Shown: piece after piece, positions 1-5,040 of the stretch
Numbering within the stretch: the stretch's first letter is position 1
Layout of the letters: each line of letters starts with the position of its first letter
Assembly (NCBI GenBank): GCA_016839405.1
Contig: JAEOUJ010000273.1
Location: 1 to 5,584 of the forward strand
Reading direction: 5' to 3'
Origin: Candidatus Gerdarchaeota archaeon
GTDB taxonomy: Archaea > Asgardarchaeota > Heimdallarchaeia > JABLTI01
DNA: 5,584 nt
The notes under the pieces: generated by a model
Told to the model about the DNA's origin: nothing
Database searches by the model: none
Seen by the model: the letters and a program-made list of their open reading frames with translations, nothing else
Translations under genes and position numbers: made by a program

Positions 1-52
1 AAGATGTAATTGTTTTGCTGATACTATCAACAATGAATTACAATTACATCTT
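1..52. repeat. 13-bp perfect inverted repeat with 26-nt loop at the left edge
   Basis: Bases 1-13 (AAGATGTAATTGT) are the exact reverse complement of bases 40-52 (ACAATTACATCTT). The repeat begins at the first base of the window, so it may extend further left. It could form an RNA hairpin or be the end of a small element. No T-run follows it on the + strand, so it does not look like a terminator in that direction. Confidence 0.6.
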
Positions 53-157
53 GAAAAAGGATTGCCTTTACCAAAAGATCTCTCCGTAAAGATTTGTACT
101 AAAAATCAATCAAAAGACTTTCCGCGAGCTTATCAAATTTTGCAAGGAAAAAAATAA
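2..157 (+). CDS. C-terminal end of an unrecognised protein (cut by left edge)
   Basis: An open frame enters from the left edge and runs 51 codons to a TAA stop at 155-157. The visible tail has Cys residues at positions 2, 4 and 32, a mixed helical stretch (TINNELQLHLEKG) and a basic end (AYQILQGKK). I do not recognise the family. Support is only statistical: 51 codons without a stop is unlikely by chance in DNA this A/T-rich, and the composition looks protein-like rather than being only F/I/K/N. A second frame (from base 3) is open for 28 codons and looks less protein-like. The inverted repeat at 1-52 lies inside this frame, which is a mild argument against coding. The stop overlaps an ATG (TAATG), so a downstream frame could be translationally coupled. 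Confidence 0.5.
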   Translation, partial: RCNCFADTINNELQLHLEKGLPLPKDLSVKICTKNQSKDFPRAYQILQGKK

Positions 158-273
158 TGAAAATAAGTGGATATTATTATAAATTAATTTTTTTTGTTTT
201 TCTCAAATGGTCTATTTATTTTTTCGTTAAAAAAAGATTAAATTTAGTTTTAGATAAAAAGATAATTGTTTAA
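157..273 (+). CDS. Doubtful small hydrophobic protein (38 codons)
   Basis: An ATG at 157-159 overlaps the TAA stop of the preceding frame (TAATG), an arrangement often seen between coupled genes. The 38-residue product has a basic N-terminus, a hydrophobic aromatic-rich segment at about residues 6-24 (YYYKLIFFVFLKWSIYFFV) and a basic tail, so it would be a single-pass membrane peptide. It ends at two adjacent TAA codons (271-276). The same frame then continues with a protein-like stretch of 24 codons (DHTRLVEGLEDYFDNDNL and onward) to a TAG at 349-351. This could be a real small gene followed by noise, or a degraded longer gene. A/T-rich DNA readily yields such peptides by chance, so confidence is low. 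Confidence 0.2.
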   Translation: MKISGYYYKLIFFVFLKWSIYFFVKKRLNLVLDKKIIV

Positions 274-352
274 TAAGATCATACACGTCTTGTTGAAGGA
301 TTAGAAGATTATTTTGATAATGACAATCTGATGGAAAGAAAAGAAATTTAGG

Positions 353-513
353 TTAAGTAAGAAAATTAAAGGAGAAATTTTCCATTTGATAGGATAACTT
401 ATTTCCTCTAATAACAATTGGTTTATCTACAATAAAATCCCAATCTAATGAGTTTTAGATATTACTGCAAACCAAATAAAATTACCAGTAGCACAATGAT
501 AACTAGAAAATGC
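353..513 (-). pseudogene. Decayed fragment of a DJ-1/PfpI family gene
   Basis: Reading the minus strand just beyond the intact DJ-1/PfpI gene, two pieces in different frames match that protein in the right order. The first (513-448) reads AFSSYHCATGNFIWFAVIS and resembles the nucleophile-elbow region of the neighbour (AAICAGPQYFAAANVIG). The second (448-353) reads LDWDFIVDKPIVIRGNKL and ends at TAA (353-355); it matches the neighbour's FNWNQFIDKRVVIDENLI. For the second piece a hand alignment of 50 ungapped nucleotides gives 31 identities. Between the Cys and the Trp the fragment is 58 nt shorter than the intact gene, which explains the frame change. Everything upstream of the Cys region is missing, since the intact gene occupies that position. 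The first piece is the weaker match. I infer an old tandem duplicate that lost its 5' half and took on internal deletions. Confidence 0.6.
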
Positions 514-518
514 TTTTT

Positions 519-1121
519 TTAATCTAATTTAATGGTATAAGTCTGAGAGAGCATTTGTCTCTGTCTTTCTTCCTTTTCTTCTCTACTCTTGATAATTCCT
601 AAATAATCCCAAATTTCAATTGCAAAATCAGAATATGCATATCCTTTAGCGGTAATAAGGTTCTCATCAATAACAACTCTTTTGTCTATGAATTGATTCC
701 AATTAAATGGATCATGTTGTTTTAATTCAATATAACGTTCTGGTGTTCTAGTTGTTGTAAAATTTCTTGCACCAATCACATTAGCTGCAGCAAAATACTG
801 TGGTCCAGCACAAATAGCTGCTAATAATTTGTTCTGGTTATCTAAATTTTGTATTAATAAACGCAATTCATCGCGTAAATCTAACAAGCTTCCACCGGGA
901 ATTATAAGACCAGCAATATCATCAGTTATTTTAATTTCTGAAACAATTTTATCAGGAATAATAGTAAATCCAGAATTTGTTAAAATAGGTGATCTTTCAT
1001 ATGCTATAGTAATTACATCATAGTCTTCACTTTCAGCTATCTGCCAACATGCAATCGTAACCTCAAATTCAGCACAACCATGATAAAGAAAAATAAGAAC
1101 TTTCATTGTCATTTTTTTCAT
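519..1121 (-). CDS. DJ-1/PfpI family protein (type 1 glutamine amidotransferase-like fold)
   Basis: The 200-residue product has the DJ-1/PfpI layout: a first strand MKVLIFLYHG, then an acidic site AEFE (E20 aligns with the supporting Glu of DJ-1), GLIIPGG at 71-77, and the nucleophile elbow AAICAGP with C104. GARNFTTT (117-124) and VVIDENLITAKG (149-160) match the later core strands. Length is typical, with an extra charged tail after about residue 178. The His that often follows the nucleophile in PfpI proteases (TTHW-type motif) appears replaced by R125, so peptidase activity is doubtful. Chaperone, deglycase, amidotransferase-like or stress roles are all known in this family and cannot be separated here. 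Three starts are possible (codons 1, 4 and 6); MKVLIF at codon 6 is the usual family N-terminus, and there is no strong Shine-Dalgarno to decide. It is divergent from the M24 gene. Confidence 0.88.
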   Translation of the reverse strand: MKKMTMKVLIFLYHGCAEFEVTIACWQIAESEDYDVITIAYERSPILTNSGFTIIPDKIVSEIKITDDIAGLIIPGGSLLDLRDELRLLIQNLDNQNKLLAAICAGPQYFAAANVIGARNFTTTRTPERYIELKQHDPFNWNQFIDKRVVIDENLITAKGYAYSDFAIEIWDYLGIIKSREEKEERQRQMLSQTYTIKLD

Positions 1122-1227
1122 TCCAATAAATACTACTCGTTAAGAAATATCATAATTACATATTAAATCTATTATTGCTCTACGTACAAAAAACAATCAT
1201 GATAGATTAATCATTTTACATCTAATT

Positions 1228-1244
1228 TGAGTATAACATACTCA
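1228..1244. promoter_or_regulatory. 17-bp palindrome, candidate operator between divergent genes
   Basis: TGAGTAT-AAC-ATACTCA is a perfect 7+7 bp palindrome with a 3-nt centre. It sits 107 bp before the DJ-1/PfpI start and 154 bp before the M24 start, in a 276-bp divergent gap. The size and symmetry suit a dimeric transcription factor. No second copy was noticed in the window. The identity of any regulator is unknown. Promoter elements nearby are only weak: a T/A-rich block TTTATTATATTTATTA at 1293-1308, and GCTTTTTA at 1367-1374, which lies at about the right distance for a leaderless M24 transcript. Confidence 0.35.
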
Positions 1245-1250
1245 GCTTTT

Positions 1251-1291
1251 AATTCTTCTTTAGTGTTTAGAAGTCCAATTCGAGAAGAATT
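1251..1291. repeat. 9-bp inverted repeat in the divergent gap
   Basis: AATTCTTCT (1251-1259) is the exact reverse complement of AGAAGAATT (1283-1291), with 23 nt between. A smaller alternative hairpin, AATTC/GAATT (1277-1281 with 1287-1291), competes with it. It could be a structured leader of the M24 transcript or a second protein-binding site, but A/T-rich DNA makes chance pairing plausible. Confidence 0.25.
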
Positions 1292-1397
1292 TGTTTATTA
1301 TATTTATTAGTAAAAAATTTGTTAATTGTCGAAGTCATGTAATGGAAATTACTAGAGTAAAATAAGGCTTTTTAGCGAAAAAAAATGACAACTATTT

Positions 1398-2657
1398 ATG
1401 CAAAAAATACCACAAATCAAACCAATTAAAGAACAAGTTGAAATAACCACAAAAATATTACAGAAGCGTTTTGATACTATACTTCCCATAGCATTAAAAG
1501 ATGCAGAAATAGATATGTGGTTAATTATTTGCCAAGAGGATAATCTAGATCCGATATACAAAACCATGATTCCAATTGACACTTGGCCAAAAGTATTGCA
1601 AATATTAATTTTTATAGATAATGAATCAGAAAAAAGGATAGAACGAATTAACCTGTCAATGACTGATACAAAAGATCTCTATGATAAGCCTTGGAGAGGG
1701 GGAAATCATCCTAAACAATGGCAAATGTTAGCTGAAATTATAAAAGAAAGAGATCCTAAAAAAATCGGAATTAACATTGGGGATGTAAATTGGGCGGCTG
1801 GAGGATTAACATATAATCTTTATAGGCAACTCATAAAAATCCTCCCAAGTAAATATATTGATCGTCTTACTTCAGCAGAGAAAGCTTGCACAAGATGGGC
1901 ATCAACTTTAACAGAGGAAGAATTAGAACTATATCCACACGTATCATTTATTGCACGTACAATCATTGCAAAATGTTTCAGTTCTGAGTCAATTAAACCA
2001 GAAATCACTACTGTAGAAGACCTTGATTGGTTGTTCTGGCAAATTTGTATTAATAATGGTTTAGTAGAACAATCATTTAAACCATATTTCAGAATAGTAA
2101 GAAGTAATTTAGAAAAAGAAAAACACCCATTATCCGATAAAGTTATTCAAAGGGGAGATTTATTAATTTGTGATGTGGGAATAAAATACTTAGGATTATA
2201 TACTGACCACCAGGAAATTGCCTATGTGAGACATAAAGATGAATCAGATGCGCCAAAAGGTTTGAAAAATCTCTTACTGATGAATAATTGTTTACAAAAA
2301 ATATTCTTACAAGAATTCAAGCATGGATTGACTGGAAATCAGATATTAGAAAATATTTTTTCCACTGCAAGAAAAGAAGGCATAACTAATCCCATAATAT
2401 TTTCTCATTCTATTGGACTTTTTGTTCATGAACCAGGTCCAGTAATTGGCCTTCCTTGGGATCAGTCACCAATCCCTGGTAGAGGCGATGTTAAATTAGA
2501 GTATAATTCATGTTTTGCAATGGAATTGTGTATTTCGGATGTTGTTCCTGAGTGGAATAATCAATTAGTCTCATGTCAAACTGAGCAGATTGTAATGTTT
2601 ACACAAAATGGTTGTGAAGCAATTGATAGTATACAAACATCTTTTCATTTAATATAA
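1398..2657 (+). CDS. M24 family metallopeptidase (Xaa-Pro aminopeptidase-like)
   Basis: The 419-residue protein has an N-terminal creatinase-like domain (about 10-155) and a C-terminal pita-bread catalytic domain (about 160-415). All five dinuclear metal ligands are present: D259 (CDVG), D270 (YTDHQ), H337 (SHSIG), E376 (AMEL) and E396 (QTEQIV). D259 and D270 are 11 apart, as in aminopeptidase P. The accessory histidines H243 (KHPLSDKVIQRGD) and H344 (VHEPGP) are also present. An active cytoplasmic metal-dependent peptidase cleaving X-Pro bonds is expected, but M24 relatives include prolidases and creatinase, so the substrate is inferred. The start is the first ATG after an in-frame TGA at 1386-1388. 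There is no Shine-Dalgarno, so a leaderless transcript is possible. The N-terminal segment FDTILPIALKDAEIDMWLII fits the family start, which supports full length. It is divergent from the DJ-1/PfpI gene and convergent with the ligase gene. Confidence 0.9.
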   Translation: MQKIPQIKPIKEQVEITTKILQKRFDTILPIALKDAEIDMWLIICQEDNLDPIYKTMIPIDTWPKVLQILIFIDNESEKRIERINLSMTDTKDLYDKPWRGGNHPKQWQMLAEIIKERDPKKIGINIGDVNWAAGGLTYNLYRQLIKILPSKYIDRLTSAEKACTRWASTLTEEELELYPHVSFIARTIIAKCFSSESIKPEITTVEDLDWLFWQICINNGLVEQSFKPYFRIVRSNLEKEKHPLSDKVIQRGDLLICDVGIKYLGLYTDHQEIAYVRHKDESDAPKGLKNLLLMNNCLQKIFLQEFKHGLTGNQILENIFSTARKEGITNPIIFSHSIGLFVHEPGPVIGLPWDQSPIPGRGDVKLEYNSCFAMELCISDVVPEWNNQLVSCQTEQIVMFTQNGCEAIDSIQTSFHLI

Positions 2658-2741
2658 ATATGAGTTTATTAAAAAATTGAGTTATAGAATCATTTCTTCA
2701 ATTAAACTAAGAAGTCTATTTCAGTAATAACACATTATTTG

Positions 2742-2777
2742 AATATAATTAAAAGGGAACAATTCAAACTTGTTCCC
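2742..2777 (-). terminator. Hairpin terminator between convergent genes
   Basis: GGGAACAA (2755-2762) pairs perfectly with TTGTTCCC (2770-2777) around a 7-nt loop. On the minus strand the stem starts 14 nt past the stop of the ligase gene and is followed directly by TTTTAATTATATT, which is the form of an intrinsic terminator. On the + strand it lies 97 nt past the M24 stop, with a five-T run about 10 nt beyond the stem, so it may also limit read-through in that direction. The rest of the 2658-2790 gap shows no gene. Confidence 0.65.
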
Positions 2778-2790
2778 AAGCTTTGCTTTT

Positions 2791-3969
2791 TCAAAAGAGA
2801 TCTTTAATTATTACAATTGGAGTACCAGCATCTGCAGAACCACTTACAAGATCTGCTAAGCTGCCTGCGATATCTTCAAGTTTTCTAGGTGTGGTGCCTT
2901 CCATTGAAATATTATCTATTTCATACATTTTCTGTTTTTCTTTGTCAATAATTTCTTCTATATTATCCCTATTTTTTCCTTGGGAATGTAGAGTACCAAC
3001 AAAAAATTTGTATTTTATCCCTACTCGTTTTCTATTCATCCCATCACTATGGCCAAAGGAAACAACAGGATCAGCCAACTCATATATCCCAGTTGAAGGA
3101 TCCATATATGCTCCATCACCGTAAATCATAACCTCAACTTTTTTTCCAGTAGCATCTTTTATTGCTTTCTGGATAGCCTTAGAAACATTAAAGGACTCTC
3201 TAGGAGGTAACTTTATTTTATCATCAGAATACATGTTTGTACCAAGAAGTCCCCACTCTGACCAAGCATTTTTATTATTATCGTTAAATAAATCCTGCAT
3301 CGTGATTGTATTTTTAAAAATCTTCTTAATTTTTTCAGCCATTGCATCTCTTTCATGAATACAAGACACAATAATACCATTTGGTTTATGGTCAAGTATT
3401 TTATATTTGTTATTGGACAAGAAAATATCCGCTTCAAGATTAGCATTTTTGATAATCTCTTCATATACTGCCAAATAATTTACACCTGTTGCAGGATGAC
3501 GAAAATCATATTTTTCTAGTTGTTCTGCTGATAATTCTTCTTTATTCAGATTTATACCTAGCTCCTCCTCTAATTCTTCTGGAGCAATTTGATTTCCTAC
3601 ACAATCTCGAGGATAGGAAAATTGGATAATCAACTTGCCTTTAGGAACAGCTGTTACAAATCCCTCCAAGAGAGGAATAAACCGATTTCGGCTTGCTATT
3701 GGAAAAAGTATACCAAGTGCATCCGATTCAGTGAGGTTTAATTTTTCTCTAACCTCTGTGCCAATATCTTCCTTTAAGATAAAATTGTCTTGTGCTCTCG
3801 CAACAATAGATTCCTTGACACAGATAATGTCGCCATCATCAATTAGATTATCTTCATAGCATTTTTTAATCGTTTTAGAAACCTCATCTACAATATTATC
3901 TCCAGGGAGGATAGCGCCAATTTTAATGCCAAAAGCTTTAACACCCAAATATGAAGGAAATTTTTTCAT
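2791..3969 (-). CDS. Coenzyme F420-0:L-glutamate ligase family protein (CofE-like, enlarged)
   Basis: The 392-residue protein carries CofE signatures at both ends. Near the start are PGDNIVDEV (22-30) and DDGDIICVKESIVARAQ (44-60), matching the CofE segment that normally reads GDV..V.QKI.SKAEGR. Near the end are VEVMIYGDGAYMDPSTGIYE (278-297), in the place of the SDTFGRPWR-type metal-site motif, and LADLVSGSADAGTPIVIIK (371-389), the usual CofE C-terminus. CofE adds gamma-linked glutamates to F420-0 using GTP and divalent metal. Typical archaeal CofE is near 250 residues; about 140 extra residues lie in the middle (roughly 115-235, including FRHPATGVNY and WSEWGLLGTN). This longer form also occurs in organisms not known for F420, so the real acceptor may differ. 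The ATG at 3969 is the first after an in-frame TGA; there is no strong ribosome site. The terminator hairpin follows directly. Confidence 0.87.
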   Translation of the reverse strand: MKKFPSYLGVKAFGIKIGAILPGDNIVDEVSKTIKKCYEDNLIDDGDIICVKESIVARAQDNFILKEDIGTEVREKLNLTESDALGILFPIASRNRFIPLLEGFVTAVPKGKLIIQFSYPRDCVGNQIAPEELEEELGINLNKEELSAEQLEKYDFRHPATGVNYLAVYEEIIKNANLEADIFLSNNKYKILDHKPNGIIVSCIHERDAMAEKIKKIFKNTITMQDLFNDNNKNAWSEWGLLGTNMYSDDKIKLPPRESFNVSKAIQKAIKDATGKKVEVMIYGDGAYMDPSTGIYELADPVVSFGHSDGMNRKRVGIKYKFFVGTLHSQGKNRDNIEEIIDKEKQKMYEIDNISMEGTTPRKLEDIAGSLADLVSGSADAGTPIVIIKDLF

Positions 3970-4070
3970 TGAAATACATCCAGTAAATCATTACCTTCTT
4001 TCTTTAAAAAAAATTCTATTTTGAATAAAATGACATTTGAAAATTATCCAAAAAAATTTAAAAATTGAAG

Positions 4071-4085
4071 AAATAAAAAAAATAA
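4071..4085 (-). terminator. U-run terminator candidate after the flavin reductase gene
   Basis: On the minus strand CTTATTTTTTTTATTT begins about 20 nt past the flavin reductase stop and contains eight consecutive T. No stable hairpin precedes it, so it would be an archaeal-style T-tract terminator. Other T-runs follow within the 3970-4104 gap, so the exact position is uncertain. No gene is seen in that gap. Confidence 0.35.
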
Positions 4086-4104
4086 GATACCAATATAATA
4101 GCAA

Positions 4105-4683
4105 TTATTGATTTGCTTTTTCTATAAATTCATGACCAATTTTGAAAGCATCGCCTATTTTTTGATCAATTGACCAGTAGGATTGTTGATTTTGATTCCC
4201 ATTATAAATAAATAGTTTCATTTTCTTAAAATCAGGCGTACCATCAGTGCAACATTCTTCGGTGATGTAGGTTTTAATTGCTTCGCCAAAAACAAGAAAT
4301 TGTTGAGGTAATTCAATCATATCAGTAACTTTCAATTCTATATTCAATGGACAGTCAATAATCATTGGTACATTAGTTTCTCCATAAAATACATTAAATA
4401 TATTTGATTTATCACTCTCTTTACCTGAAGCAATACCAACATAATCTGTAATTGCAACCATATCTGTTGATGGAAAATTCATAGTGAAAATTTTATTTTC
4501 TTGAATACCTTCTAATGTTAAACGATCTTTATATAAAGAAATCATCCAAATTGGAGGTGTTTTATTTACACGGCTTGCCCATGCACATAACATGAAATTT
4601 GGTTTCTTGTTTTTAATAGAACCTACTATTATAGTTGGCATCTGATAACATGAAAATCGTTGATCAATATTAATTTTTGTCAT
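4105..4683 (-). CDS. Flavin reductase family protein (flavoredoxin-like, FMN-binding split barrel)
   Basis: The 192-residue product matches the flavin reductase-like split-barrel family along its whole length. Visible signatures are YQMPTIIVGS (13-22), KPNFMLCAWAS (27-37, FMN-phosphate and isoalloxazine region), PPIWMISLYKDRLTLEGI (43-60), FTMNFPS (66-72), TDYVGIASGKESDKSNIF (79-96), CPLNIELKV (111-119) and the tail SYWSIDQKIGDAFKIGHEF. Members bind FMN and either reduce flavin with NAD(P)H or pass electrons as flavoredoxins. This close variant (YxMPTxxVG...PNFM..AW) is the flavoredoxin-like type seen in anaerobes. The protein is cytoplasmic with no signal peptide. The start is preceded by GGGGATAAT, a weak ribosome-site-like run. 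It lies 135 bp upstream of the CofE-like gene on the same strand. The redox partner cannot be told from sequence. Confidence 0.9.
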   Translation of the reverse strand: MTKINIDQRFSCYQMPTIIVGSIKNKKPNFMLCAWASRVNKTPPIWMISLYKDRLTLEGIQENKIFTMNFPSTDMVAITDYVGIASGKESDKSNIFNVFYGETNVPMIIDCPLNIELKVTDMIELPQQFLVFGEAIKTYITEECCTDGTPDFKKMKLFIYNGNQNQQSYWSIDQKIGDAFKIGHEFIEKANQ

Positions 4684-4728
4684 ATTATCCCCAATAATTT
4701 AATTAAACTGGAAATAACTAATTGAAAA

Positions 4729-4736
4729 CTATAAAT
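4729..4736 (-). promoter_or_regulatory. TATA-like box upstream of the flavin reductase gene
   Basis: On the minus strand ATTTATAG follows a purine-rich AAAAAAG, resembling an archaeal BRE plus TATA box. A start about 25 nt downstream would give a short leader of about 20 nt that contains GGGGAT just before the ATG. In DNA this A/T-rich such matches arise often, so support is weak. Confidence 0.3.
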
Positions 4737-4754
4737 CTTTTTTCTAATCTATAT

Positions 4755-4827
4755 TTTAGATGATTCTAAATTTCATCATTTTTTTATAACAAATTGATTG
4801 CTTCTATTATTAAAATAGCAATTCAAT
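4755..4827. repeat. Two small hairpins in the 4684-5040 gap
   Basis: TTTAGA (4755-4760) and TCTAAA (4765-4770) form a 6-bp hairpin with a TGAT loop. ATTGATTGCT (4793-4802) pairs with AGCAATTCAAT (4817-4827) with one bulged base. Both lie upstream of the flavin reductase promoter region. Apart from these and the small frame at 4871-4984, this 357-bp gap shows nothing recognisable. Confidence 0.25.
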
Positions 4828-4870
4828 CACAAATTCAAAAAATAAATGGAATTAAATTTTAAAAAAAAAT

Positions 4871-4984
4871 ATGATGTTTAAAATCTACTCTTACTCTTAT
4901 ATGGCTAGAAATCCAATTTAGAAAGGTAATATTCTTAATTTTATCATTATACTTGGATTTTTAGGAATTATTTTATTTCAATAA
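4871..4984 (+). other. Small reading frame with an internal TAG codon (possible broken or recoded microprotein)
   Basis: From ATG at 4871 (or 4901) the frame reads MARNPI, then TAG at 4919-4921, then KGNILNFIIILGFLGIILFQ and a TAA at 4982-4984. Ignoring the TAG, it would be a 27-residue protein from the ATG at 4901 with one membrane segment, followed closely by a six-T run (4992-4997) that could act as a T-tract terminator. All six stops read for the other genes or gene ends here are TAA or TGA, none TAG. It may be a broken small gene, a chance hydrophobic frame, or, least likely, a TAG that is read through. Confidence 0.15.
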
Positions 4985-5040
4985 TTCAAAATTTTTTCTT
5001 GTGTAATTAATAACTAAATATGAGATATTTTCTTTTTCTT

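Noticed and set aside
361..382. 7-bp inverted repeat GAAAATT/AATTTTC
   Set aside because: Arms are almost pure A/T and short, within the decayed gene. Expected by chance at this base composition.
829..1023. Plus-strand open frame of 64 codons inside the DJ-1/PfpI gene
   Set aside because: It is antisense to a gene with clear family motifs and its product has no recognisable features.
1339..1352. 5-bp hairpin GTAAT-GGAA-ATTAC before the M24 gene
   Set aside because: The stem is too short and A/T-rich to count as evidence of function.
1385..1429. Upstream ATG before the M24 start giving a 14-codon frame
   Set aside because: It is out of frame with the peptidase, lacks a ribosome site, and reads like a chance frame in A/T-rich DNA.
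2783..3124. Plus-strand open frame of 113 codons across the 3' part of the CofE-like gene
   Set aside because: It is antisense to a conserved coding region; the Ser/Pro/Phe-rich product is typical of a reverse-strand shadow.
3213..3464. Same-strand frame of 83 codons within the CofE-like gene
   Set aside because: It is an alternate frame of a well-supported gene and shows no domain signature.
3938..3991. Possible 17-residue leader peptide overlapping the CofE-like start, with AGAAGG upstream
   Set aside because: The frame is very short, overlaps the gene start in another phase, and has no regulatory codon run. A chance ATG is more likely.
4684..5040. Minus-strand frames in the large gap as a possible extra gene
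   Set aside because: All frames are broken within about 15 codons and none resembles the flanking proteins.
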